Shown here in pieces: positions 57,273 to 64,000 of a DNA stretch of 64,000 nucleotides. The DNA comes from JAEXOD01 sp963667875. GTDB lineage: Bacteria; Bacteroidota; Ignavibacteria; Ignavibacteriales; Melioribacteraceae. A model generated the notes under the pieces. It searched no databases. It was given only the letters and a program-made list of their open reading frames with translations, and was not told the origin of the DNA. The stretch covers positions 1-64,000 of the forward strand of contig CAXXGC010000005.1 of assembly GCA_963667875.2 (NCBI GenBank). Direction: 5' to 3'. A program made the translations under genes and the position numbers. Numbering within the stretch: the first letter of the stretch is position 1; each line of letters opens with the position of its first letter.

Positions 57273-57769
57273 TTAAGACCTATGAAGAACTAAGCGTTAG
57301 TTTAAAAGAACTTGCTAACGCGGAGGCTAACGTTGCAAAACAGGAAGCCTTAATGAATGAAAAAATTAACAAAATTAAGGAAGATTTTGAAGCAAAAACA
57401 AAAGAATCGCGGTTAATAATTACTCAATTGGAAAAAGAAATTGAAAGTTTTGCGCTTGTAAACAAAAAGGATTTTGAAAAACAGCGGACAAAAGAGTTTC
57501 AATTTGGCTCAATCGGTTTCCGTGTTGCGCCTCCAAAAGTTGCATTTTTGAACCGTAAATACAATGGTAAAACGGTATTGGAATTGGCTAAACGTGTATT
57601 TGGCAAAGCTTATGTACGCAGTAAAGAAGAGCTTGACAAAGAATCAATACTTGCCGATTACAGCCAAAAGAAATTAGATGACAGCAAACTTGCCGGTATT
57701 GGCTTAAAGATTGACCAAGACGACCAGTTTTTTTATACAACAAAATACGAAGAAATTAATCAGGCTTAA
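57269..57769 (+). CDS. Mu Gam-like host-nuclease inhibitor protein
   Basis: A 166-residue protein with a long N-terminal coiled coil (~1-75) and a conserved C-terminal part (FGSIGFRVAPPKV, YVRSKEELDKESILAD). This is the layout of Mu Gam, a Ku-like dimer that binds and shields double-stranded DNA ends from exonucleases. Located in the early operon after A and B, as in Mu. Confidence 0.85.
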   Translation: MIKTYEELSVSLKELANAEANVAKQEALMNEKINKIKEDFEAKTKESRLIITQLEKEIESFALVNKKDFEKQRTKEFQFGSIGFRVAPPKVAFLNRKYNGKTVLELAKRVFGKAYVRSKEELDKESILADYSQKKLDDSKLAGIGLKIDQDDQFFYTTKYEEINQA

Positions 57770-57772
57770 ACT

Positions 57773-58072
57773 ATGCAAAGAGAAGGATTTAACCCGGAAC
57801 AAATAAGAAATGAAGCTTTTGCCTATGCCGATATAAACCAAAATCAGCAGACAGTATTAAATATAATAAGCGAAAAAGAACCGATAACAAATGAGCAGAT
57901 AGCCAAAATACTTGGTTGGTATCCTCATCAGGTTACGCCTCGTGTATTAGAATTAAGACAGGCCGGTATTGTTGAATATTGCGGACATACCATAAGCAAC
58001 ATAAGCCGGCGCAAAGCTTCTCTTTGGCGTGTTAAGCAAGATTATCAGTCAAAAATTAATTACAAAAACTAA
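57773..58072 (+). CDS. Winged-helix early phage protein
   Basis: A 99-residue protein. A helix-turn-helix with wing spans ~25-85 (QTVLNIISEKEPITNEQIAKILGWYPHQVTPRVLELRQAG in parts), similar to MarR/replication-control folds. It could regulate the middle or late genes, since no Mor-like activator is seen. Confidence 0.6.
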   Translation: MQREGFNPEQIRNEAFAYADINQNQQTVLNIISEKEPITNEQIAKILGWYPHQVTPRVLELRQAGIVEYCGHTISNISRRKASLWRVKQDYQSKINYKN

Positions 58073-58080
58073 ATAAAAAC

Positions 58081-58098
58081 AGCCGGTTTAGGCCGGCT
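58081..58098 (+). terminator. Hairpin between early genes
   Basis: AGCCGG pairs with CCGGCT around a 6-base loop; no T-run follows, so it may be a processing or partial terminator site ahead of the GemA-like gene. Confidence 0.4.
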
Positions 58099-58115
58099 TA
58101 AATAAAGGTTAAACC

Positions 58116-58532
58116 ATGCAAATTACCCAAGCACAAATTAAACTAATACATACATTAAAAAGTGTAGCCGGAATAAATAATGATGAATATTCAGCAATGC
58201 TTGGAAGCTTTGGCGTAACCACAAGTAAAGCCTTAACACAAAAACAAGCGGACGTTTTAATTTCCGCCTTAAATAAATTCGGCAAAAAAACCAAACCTAA
58301 ATACACAAAAGTAAGGGTTAGCGCAAAAGGCGAATATTACGCTACAAAAGCACAATTGGCAAAAATTAAAGCGGTATGGTATAACAGCCCGGCCGTTTTA
58401 TGTAAAAATGATGAATCGTTACAAGCATACATTACCCGGATAACCGGCATACAAAGCAAAGATTGGTTATTGATGAAACATGTAAGAAAAATTATAAAAG
58501 CTATTGAGAGTTTAGACAATGAAAGCAACTGA
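58116..58532 (+). CDS. GemA-like protein (Mu gp16, DUF1018)
   Basis: A 138-residue protein with the DUF1018 pattern: ITQAQIKLIHTLKSVAGINNDEYSAML in parts, then LTQKQADVLISAL, and a C-terminal KDWLLMKHVRKIIKAIESL. The family is typical of Mu-like early operons; Mu GemA alters host supercoiling and gene expression. Confidence 0.8.
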   Translation: MQITQAQIKLIHTLKSVAGINNDEYSAMLGSFGVTTSKALTQKQADVLISALNKFGKKTKPKYTKVRVSAKGEYYATKAQLAKIKAVWYNSPAVLCKNDESLQAYITRITGIQSKDWLLMKHVRKIIKAIESLDNESN

Positions 58533-58836
58533 CAGCCCTTTTTTAAGCGCGTTATTACAGGATTACGCAAAGCTTGAAAAATATGAGCAGGAGAATAATT
58601 TAGATAGCTTATATACTCTTTTTTACGTTATTAAAATGCACCTTTATTTAACCATTAAAGAGCTTGTAAATGATGTTGATGAGGTTCAAAGACTGGAACC
58701 GGCTTTAAGGTTGCTTAAAGAAAAGAACTTTGAGGAGCTTATAAAAGTAATGCAAAACGAGCTGGTTAAAAGCAATTTTGAACAATACATAGAAAGCACA
58801 AAAAAGTTTAAAAACAGTTTAGCAGGTAAACAATGA
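58519..58836 (+). CDS. Helical early phage protein, unknown
   Basis: A 105-residue, almost wholly helical acidic protein (LLQDYAKLEKYEQENNLDSLYTLFYVIK). Overlaps the GemA-like gene by 14 bases and the next gene by 4. No family recognised. Confidence 0.45.
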   Translation: MKATDSPFLSALLQDYAKLEKYEQENNLDSLYTLFYVIKMHLYLTIKELVNDVDEVQRLEPALRLLKEKNFEELIKVMQNELVKSNFEQYIESTKKFKNSLAGKQ

Positions 58837-59078
58837 TATGCAAAACTTGTGGTTGCGAAAATTTTAATGTAACACGCGTACACCGGAATAAACGCATGAA
58901 CCAAGGGAAATACAAACATAATGATAATGTTGATAGCCGTGAGGTTTTATGCCGTGATTGTGGAACGCGATATATAACGGAAACAAAAGTAGCCGCCGAA
59001 ATAAAATTTAAGAATTTCAAAGTTTACACAAAAGAAAATGACGGCGGCGAATACGTTTACAATCTTTTTGAACAATAA
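58833..59078 (+). CDS. Zinc-ribbon-like small phage protein
   Basis: An 81-residue protein with two CxxC knuckles (CKTCGC at ~3-8 and CRDCG at ~41-45) separated by a basic loop, the layout of a zinc ribbon. Phage proteins of this form (for example Ogr/Delta-like activators) can switch on late transcription; that role is only a possibility here. Confidence 0.5.
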   Translation: MICKTCGCENFNVTRVHRNKRMNQGKYKHNDNVDSREVLCRDCGTRYITETKVAAEIKFKNFKVYTKENDGGEYVYNLFEQ

Positions 59079-59092
59079 ATAAGAGGTGATAA

Positions 59093-59449
59093 GTGAAAGA
59101 TATACAAAAAATATGTGATTTATTTAATGAAAAAAATCCGGTTGGCAAAGAAATAATAATCTATGTGCCGGATTTACTTACATGGCAAACTAAGACCACA
59201 AGTAAAGCTTATGAGTTAGCCGGCTTTCCTATTGTGGATATTTTAGATTGTCCTTTTACATATATGAATGTAAAATATGTGTACCCGGTAACGTGCAGTA
59301 ATTGTATAAATGCAAGGGTTGAATTTGGGTGTGCAATGTATTGCGCCCTTGATAAATGCAGAGGTAATGATAATAGTTGTACGGAATTCAAACTAAATTT
59401 GCTTAAAACTAACAATTCAAATCAATCAAATAACGAGGTTCAAAGATGA
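59093..59449 (+). CDS. Cys-rich early phage protein, second paralogue
   Basis: Starts at GTG 59093 behind AAGAGGTGAT (118 aa). Its N-terminal LFNEKNPVGKEIIIYV and the later Cys cluster (CSNCINA...C...C...C) parallel the protein at 55651-56016. No known family. Kept twice in one early operon, so it is probably useful to the phage. Confidence 0.5.
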   Translation: MKDIQKICDLFNEKNPVGKEIIIYVPDLLTWQTKTTSKAYELAGFPIVDILDCPFTYMNVKYVYPVTCSNCINARVEFGCAMYCALDKCRGNDNSCTEFKLNLLKTNNSNQSNNEVQR

Positions 59450-59949
59450 ATAGGCTGTATATTAAAATTAAACCCAATAATGTTGAAGTTTGGGGAAATG
59501 ACAACGTAAAACTTGCCACAGAAAAAACAAAAAGAGACGCTCTTGATAAAGCAGTACATTTTTCAACATTATGCGAATTTAAAGGAAATACCCCCTTGCA
59601 AATGCCATGGGAACCGGAAAACATGGAAACTCCTTTCCTTGCAAGAAAACAAAGAACTTATTGCGACTTGGACTTTATAGAAAAATCGCAAAAATTAACC
59701 GGTTGGAATATTGATTTTGAGAGCTACTTAAAAAAGGCCCATGAATACATGTTAAAAGCCATTGAAGAGTACAAAAGGAAGAACCCGGATACGGCAGGCG
59801 TTAAGACCGAAAACGCGGTAAATTCATGTTCCCTTAAGTTTACCGAGCCTTTGTGTTTTAGTTATCAGGGCAACCAATACCGATTAAAAGTTGGTGATTT
59901 TTGGGGTATTGACTTTGACGGTAAAGTTTATTTTGCACAGGTGATATAA
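59446..59949 (+). CDS. Early phage protein, unknown
   Basis: A 167-residue protein with a beta-rich start (LYIKIKPNNVEVWGND), a helical middle and a C-terminal SH3-like strand set. ATG overlaps the preceding stop by 4 bases. No function recognised. Confidence 0.45.
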   Translation: MNRLYIKIKPNNVEVWGNDNVKLATEKTKRDALDKAVHFSTLCEFKGNTPLQMPWEPENMETPFLARKQRTYCDLDFIEKSQKLTGWNIDFESYLKKAHEYMLKAIEEYKRKNPDTAGVKTENAVNSCSLKFTEPLCFSYQGNQYRLKVGDFWGIDFDGKVYFAQVI

Positions 59950-60131
59950 TGTATTTATGGAGTTTTAGAAGCCCGGTAGCATTATTTTGTAGCATTGTTT
60001 GGAACTTAAGCGAACTAATAGGAAAAAATTTAATGGGTAAATACACACCATATTTTTTTGGAAAAATTTGCGGTTGCAAAGGATCCGCAATAAAAACGAA
60101 AGAGGGGAAAAATGAAAGAGAAAGAAATTAA
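59949..60131 (+). CDS. 60-residue phage protein, possibly membrane-bound
   Basis: ATG overlaps the preceding stop by one base (TAATG). An aromatic, moderately hydrophobic first half (~5-25) and a basic end. Overlaps the next gene by 20 bases, so it is less certain than its neighbours. Confidence 0.35.
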   Translation: MYLWSFRSPVALFCSIVWNLSELIGKNLMGKYTPYFFGKICGCKGSAIKTKEGKNERERN

Positions 60132-60456
60132 ACTACCGGAAATCACTATGCAATGTTACCAACAAGATTGGATTCCGGGTTTTGCTGCTTTTATCTATTA
60201 TGCTGACAGGAAAGGGTTTAGAAGAAAGAATAAAGTAAAGGCGGATATTGCTATTAATATTGGTTCTTTTATGGCACTTGTTGCGAGTGATAATGTTGAC
60301 GCAAAAGAATTACCATATATTTTAGCTGAAACTATGATGCATGAGTTTATTCATGTTTTAGAGGCTTATTTCCAAGTTGAATTTAGCGAAGAAAAAGTTC
60401 ACAAAATAATAGGAAAATACAGGATGAGCCAAAATGAGCCTAATAAAAAGATTTGA
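60112..60456 (+). CDS. Small HExxH putative metallopeptidase
   Basis: A 114-residue protein with MMHEFIHVLEAYF (~80-92): an HEFIH zinc motif on a predicted helix. The upstream helix (KADIAINIGSFMALVAS) matches the scaffold of minimal gluzincin-type phage and mobile-element peptidases. A third ligand could be a Glu further along the helix. The target is unknown. Confidence 0.55.
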   Translation: MKEKEIKLPEITMQCYQQDWIPGFAAFIYYADRKGFRRKNKVKADIAINIGSFMALVASDNVDAKELPYILAETMMHEFIHVLEAYFQVEFSEEKVHKIIGKYRMSQNEPNKKI

Positions 60457-60763
60457 AAAGTTACTTTCCGATATGGAAAAGGAACTTGAAAAAATAGAAA
60501 AAGAAAGAACAGCAACTTACGGTATACAAGCCTGTGAGGTGCTAATTAACGCCGATAAACAAATTGCTGAATTAAGAAATCAAAGTAAATTTGCCGCCGC
60601 TATCCAATTACGTTCTGAAGCTTGGGACACATATGAAAAACTTGAGAAAATGTCGGAAAAAAGGCAAAATAACATAGAAAAATATATTGATAAATCTATT
60701 GAATTAAAAAGAGATATAAGCGAATTGCAAGACATATTATTTGGCATGAACCAAAGGGGTTAA
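60434..60763 (+). CDS. Coiled-coil phage protein
   Basis: A 109-residue, highly charged, all-helical protein predicted to form a coiled coil along its length. Overlaps the metallopeptidase gene by 23 bases. Similar in kind to the next gene. Function unknown. Confidence 0.45.
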   Translation: MSLIKRFEKLLSDMEKELEKIEKERTATYGIQACEVLINADKQIAELRNQSKFAAAIQLRSEAWDTYEKLEKMSEKRQNNIEKYIDKSIELKRDISELQDILFGMNQRG

Positions 60764-60765
60764 TA

Positions 60766-61065
60766 ATGGACTTACAAAACAGATTAAGAAAATTATATAA
60801 TCAAATGGAGAGGGAAAGAAAAACTCTCCATAATAAAATATTTGGGAATCCGGGTTCTGAAGCTTTAGACCTTAGGATTCAATTTATACAAGATTTTGAA
60901 AACGGGTTAAACCCGGACGGTAAGGAAATATACCCAAAAGTTAAAAAGCTGGAACAAATGCACAAGCAACAAAGAAGAAATCAAACTAAATGGATTAAAC
61001 AAATGTCAAGTTTAACTATTGACATTATGAACTTAGGTTCTATAATATCAGGGTTACAAAGATGA
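60766..61065 (+). CDS. Helical phage protein
   Basis: A 99-residue basic, helical protein starting LQNRLRKLYNQMERERKTLHNKI. Two bases after the preceding gene and overlapping the F-like gene by 4. Function unknown; perhaps a companion of the minor head protein. Confidence 0.45.
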   Translation: MDLQNRLRKLYNQMERERKTLHNKIFGNPGSEALDLRIQFIQDFENGLNPDGKEIYPKVKKLEQMHKQQRRNQTKWIKQMSSLTIDIMNLGSIISGLQR

Positions 61066-61700
61066 ACGCCGAAACTGTAATACAAAATATAGTAACTAAA
61101 TACTTCAAACAAGGCCGTGCCGATATGCTTAAAACCGAGGGCATAGCTGAAATTAAACAGGCCTTAAAACGGCTTAAAATACCGTTTAGCGGCGTTGCAA
61201 AACAAATATACCCTATAACTAAGGCTATTGAAAACGAACTCCAAAAACAGTTCTTAAACGGTCATTTGAAGCCTACTGAAGATATGCTTAAACAAGAATT
61301 AAAGAATATTATAATTAAAAATAGTTCCGCCGTTACCGAGCTTCAGGAAAAAATAGAAGTTGTTCTTTTAGATTCGCTTGAAGCTAAAAATGTTGAGTTG
61401 GCTTTAGAAAAAGGATTAAGCAAAATTAAAATAGAACAAAGGCACATTAACACGGAAATTTTTACAACAAAATTAGCCCTGTCAAACCTAAAAAGAAGTA
61501 TTAGTTATAAAAGTGCCGGAGTTAAACGTTTGCAATACGTAGGCCCAAGTGGAACCGTCCGCCCATTTTGTGAAGAACACATAAACAAAATATATACTTA
61601 CGAAGAGGTTGTAAGTATGGTTAATCAGTTTGGCCGTCCGGCTATAATATATTGCGGTGATTATAATTGCCGGCATAGGTGGAGGGCGGTTATAGAATGA
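61062..61700 (+). CDS. Mu gpF-like minor head protein
   Basis: In this 212-residue protein the C-terminal ~60 residues show the signature of phage minor head/SPP1 gp7-like proteins (a GPSGTVRPFCEEHINKIYTYEEV stretch in parts, ending GDYNCRHRWRAV). Only this last third is recognisable; the helical N-terminal part is not. It is the only head-type gene on the plus strand and closes the early operon at a terminator, opposite the portal and terminase genes. Confidence 0.6.
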   Translation: MNAETVIQNIVTKYFKQGRADMLKTEGIAEIKQALKRLKIPFSGVAKQIYPITKAIENELQKQFLNGHLKPTEDMLKQELKNIIIKNSSAVTELQEKIEVVLLDSLEAKNVELALEKGLSKIKIEQRHINTEIFTTKLALSNLKRSISYKSAGVKRLQYVGPSGTVRPFCEEHINKIYTYEEVVSMVNQFGRPAIIYCGDYNCRHRWRAVIE

Positions 61701-61704
61701 TTAA

Positions 61705-61726
61705 GCCCGGTTTTGCCGGGTTTTTT
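61705..61726 (+). terminator. Terminator between convergent phage operons
   Basis: CCCGG and CCGGG form the stem with loop TTTTG and are followed by six T's on the plus strand; it separates the early operon from the head genes. Confidence 0.8.
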
Positions 61727-62261
61727 ATTTTAAACTTTCGGCTTGTACAATTGTTTCATTAATGCTTGAAACAATAACAGCTTTATAACCGGCCCCAAGG
61801 ACTTTACTTAATTTATCTTTTTGAGTTTTTGTAATGCCTAAAAATTTCCAAAGCTTACGGCTTTTTCCAACCCCGGACACATTAAACCAAAACGCCTTTT
61901 GTGCCTGTTTATCTTCCGTCCACCCTATTACGGCTTGACTTTCGGAAACGCTTAATACTTGCATATTACGCAACATTTCCCCGCGGTCTGTTAAAAAATC
62001 GTCTTGGGCTTGCGGATTCATAACTTGTTTATACTGCTTATAGCCGTGAATAATTAATCCAAGTTTTCCTTTTTTGTTTTGTACAATATCAGCTAAACCC
62101 GGATGTTTTTTTAGCTTGTTATATATTTTAGGGTCAAACGGCCTGTAAAAATCGTTTTCCGAATATTTATACTTTTGGCCGTTGTAATCAATGCCTTTTT
62201 GGATATTTTCCTCAATATACCCAAGTGTCATAACTCCGGCAACTTCAAGCAATTTTTTCAC
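61725..62261 (-). CDS. Mu gpG-like virion morphogenesis protein
   Basis: A 178-residue protein; pattern like phage virion morphogenesis (tail completion) proteins: IEENIQKGIDYNGQKYKYSENDFYRPFD in parts, then LSVSESQAVIGWTE and a KAQKAFWFNVSG helix. Overlaps the portal stop by 4 bases. In Mu the G gene lies with portal and F genes, which supports the call. Confidence 0.55.
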   Translation of the reverse strand: MKKLLEVAGVMTLGYIEENIQKGIDYNGQKYKYSENDFYRPFDPKIYNKLKKHPGLADIVQNKKGKLGLIIHGYKQYKQVMNPQAQDDFLTDRGEMLRNMQVLSVSESQAVIGWTEDKQAQKAFWFNVSGVGKSRKLWKFLGITKTQKDKLSKVLGAGYKAVIVSSINETIVQAESLK

Positions 62262-63367
62262 AGAGTACTCAAATCAATTACACTTTCCCCGTCTTTGGGT
62301 GGTGTAAGGTTAACTAATTTGTAAGCCTCATCTTGTCTAACCGGCATTATCCGAACTATTGTTTCAAGTATTGAAGCGTTTTTTTCCGGGTCTGTATCTT
62401 CAAAATAATTAAGTGTAAACTTGTACGGCATTACACCGGTGCCATAATTAAGTTTAAAATCCCTTTGTAAATATTCATTTATAAGCGTTTCAATGCGTAC
62501 CATATCGCTATAAAAAATGTCTTTGCTTATTAGCTGAAGAACCTGTAACGCCGCCCGGCTTCCGCCATTATTTGGCAATTGTGTTGTGTTGGCTTGCCCT
62601 AACACAGCAATAGAAATATCATTGTTCAGCATATCAATATATTCTTTGAATGAAGCGCCGGAGCTTGCGGCTATTTGGTTTAACCTAAATTCTACATACT
62701 CATCAGTAATAACATAGTTGTTTTGTATTGCTGTTTGTGCTGCTAACGCGGCGCTGTTAGAGCTGTCGGAAGAGGCTCCTTTGTCAATTATCTGAAGAAT
62801 CCCTTTCACCTTGCGCAAGAAATTAGCGTTTTCCATTATCATGTCAAAACGTATAATTTCAAACATTGTAATGGCGCGCATAATACCGGCAAAGGGTAAA
62901 TACTGCACATCGTCAAGAAGATAATTAATAGTTTCGGTTTCGGTTTTTTCGCGGAAAACATTATTTTCATACAAATATATATTATTAATATCGCTTGTAA
63001 AATCTGTATTGGGTACTGATTTTTCAATCTTTAACGCGCTTCCATTATTATCGTTAATAAGATTTAACTTAAACAGGGACTTACCAAATAACGTAGCGTA
63101 ACAATGATTATTTAGGATATAATTAATTGTTTTTTTCGTTCTAATCATTAATCTGTCATAATCCTTAAAACTTTTAGTTGTGTCTATAATAGACCAGCCG
63201 AAAGAAGTAATTGCGGTTGTCCGGGTAATAAAGTGATTTAACAGGCGCAAGTTGTTTTTTAGCGGTTTATTCAATTCTAAAAAAATTGATAAATCTCTCC
63301 TGTCCGGGCTTGAATCTTCAGCCGCAACAATTCTTTTTACAATGTCTTTAAAGTTCTTGTATAGCAT
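62258..63367 (-). CDS. Phage portal protein (Mu gp29 / DUF935-like)
   Basis: The ATG at 63367 follows AGGAG; a longer frame to 63460 would overlap the terminase and is rejected (369 aa). The match to DUF935 portals is partial: a region of TRTTAITSFGWSIID near the start, AGIMRAITMFEIIRFDMIMENANFLRKVKG in parts, then LGQANTTQLPNNGGSRAALQV, which matches the family's GQTLT..GGS motif. The portal forms the DNA entry ring at the capsid vertex. Confidence 0.75.
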   Translation of the reverse strand: MLYKNFKDIVKRIVAAEDSSPDRRDLSIFLELNKPLKNNLRLLNHFITRTTAITSFGWSIIDTTKSFKDYDRLMIRTKKTINYILNNHCYATLFGKSLFKLNLINDNNGSALKIEKSVPNTDFTSDINNIYLYENNVFREKTETETINYLLDDVQYLPFAGIMRAITMFEIIRFDMIMENANFLRKVKGILQIIDKGASSDSSNSAALAAQTAIQNNYVITDEYVEFRLNQIAASSGASFKEYIDMLNNDISIAVLGQANTTQLPNNGGSRAALQVLQLISKDIFYSDMVRIETLINEYLQRDFKLNYGTGVMPYKFTLNYFEDTDPEKNASILETIVRIMPVRQDEAYKLVNLTPPKDGESVIDLSTL

Positions 63368-63368
63368 A

Positions 63369-64000
63369 TTAATAACTCCTAAAATTATAATAATCTTCAA
63401 TTGGAATGGGTTTTTTTGATTCATTTCCCCTTGCGAGCTTGCGCTCGTGCAGAAATTCAAATCCGCAAATTAACGCGTCCGGTGCATCATCTTTTGATGA
63501 TCCTTTGGTTCCGGTAAAGCTGTAAAACTGGTTTAGGAATGTTTCGCCAACTTCCGATTTGCTGAAACCAACCGGAAAAGCCACGCTAAAACCGTTGTAA
63601 GTTATTTGAAAATTTTTAGCTAAATCGTTAACATGATAGCGTTTATACTCAATTGCCGGAAAGGGTAAACCGGTTATTGTACATTGATTCCGAACGTGTT
63701 GGCTCCAAGTGGCTTCTTGGCTTACGTTTCCGTCAAATCCAATAGCGTATATATTAGGGTATTTGGCTTTAAGCCCTAACACGTCTTGTAACAATTTGTT
63801 GCTGTCGCTGTAGCTATGACAAATAGCGTCAACAATATAATACATGTCTTTTTTTGCGCTATAACCAAATACTACTATGGCCGTTGTATCGCCTTTGTTT
63901 TTTTTGCTTAGGTTGGGGTCACAATACAATACGCATTTTAAGCTTGACGGTGCTTGTGATTCAAGGTAATATTCACGCTTAAAGAAGTCTCCTTCAGGCG
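63369..64000 (-). CDS. Terminase large subunit, C-terminal part (cut by window edge)
   Basis: The frame is open to the window edge; upstream residues EGDFFKREYY match the start of terminase nuclease segments, followed by YCDPNLSKKNKGDTTAIVV (first metal Asp) and DDAPDALICGFEFL (last metal Asp). This is the RNase H-like DNA-cutting domain of the packaging motor (Mu gp28-like). The ATPase half lies outside the window. Confidence 0.85.
   Translation of the reverse strand, partial: PEGDFFKREYYLESQAPSSLKCVLYCDPNLSKKNKGDTTAIVVFGYSAKKDMYYIVDAICHSYSDSNKLLQDVLGLKAKYPNIYAIGFDGNVSQEATWSQHVRNQCTITGLPFPAIEYKRYHVNDLAKNFQITYNGFSVAFPVGFSKSEVGETFLNQFYSFTGTKGSSKDDAPDALICGFEFLHERKLARGNESKKPIPIEDYYNFRSY

Overview
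The window is AT-rich bacterial chromosome. Several large secreted proteins end in a C-terminal type IX secretion (T9SS) sorting domain that carries an NYPNPFNP motif. This places the organism in the Bacteroidota/Chlorobiota/Ignavibacteriota group, and that motif style makes an Ignavibacteriota-like genome the best guess (inference; no 16S gene is present). About 42 kb of host sequence is flanked by two incomplete prophages.

Left edge (1 to about 9,146): the tail end of a non-contractile-tailed prophage. It holds a receptor-binding/fibre-like protein, a probable unimolecular spanin, two paralogous tail-tube-like proteins, a tail assembly chaperone with a strong candidate -1 programmed frameshift (T7 slippery run), a tape measure protein and a distal tail protein. 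It ends inside a truncated Rpn/PD-(D/E)XK 'transposase' gene.

Host region, 9.4-29.4 kb: a secreted GH18 glycosidase-like T9SS cargo protein, a small membrane protein, an EFR1-type flavodoxin/ferredoxin protein, three tandem YCII genes and a membrane protein. Next comes a complete, tightly overlapped histidine operon hisG-D-C-B-H-A-F-IE on the minus strand. It is preceded by a 20-codon leader peptide with six His codons (five consecutive) and an intrinsic terminator, the classic layout of transcription attenuation. HisB has a shortened, degenerate N-terminal domain in place of a working HAD phosphatase. Then come a 1.5-kaa beta-helix T9SS protein and a membrane-anchored AraC regulator.

Host region, 29.4-50.7 kb: a 1.1-kb non-coding stretch packed with MITE-like inverted-repeat elements. 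It is followed by a regulator/membrane-protein pair that shares a 19-bp palindromic operator with a downstream TPR plus TonB-dependent receptor operon. An AraC regulator is followed by two duplicated small proline-rich proteins, each preceded by the same pair of TACCATAYAA direct repeats 21 bp apart. After these come a zinc-ribbon protein, an ECF sigma/anti-sigma pair, a Ser/Thr kinase, MFS and MATE transporters, two more T9SS proteins, an HTH protein and tRNA-Ala(GGC), whose 3' end and terminator are repeated three times.

Right edge (about 50,711-64,000): the left part of a Mu-like transposable prophage. It contains candidate transposase-binding end repeats, a leftward repressor, a rightward early promoter with operator palindromes, a Ner-like protein, a CII-like protein, MuA, MuB, Gam, GemA (gp16) and many small early genes, ending with an F-like minor head protein. 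Unlike Mu, its terminase, portal and gpG-like genes lie on the opposite strand and converge on the early operon. The left-edge prophage could be a relative seen from its other end (inference).
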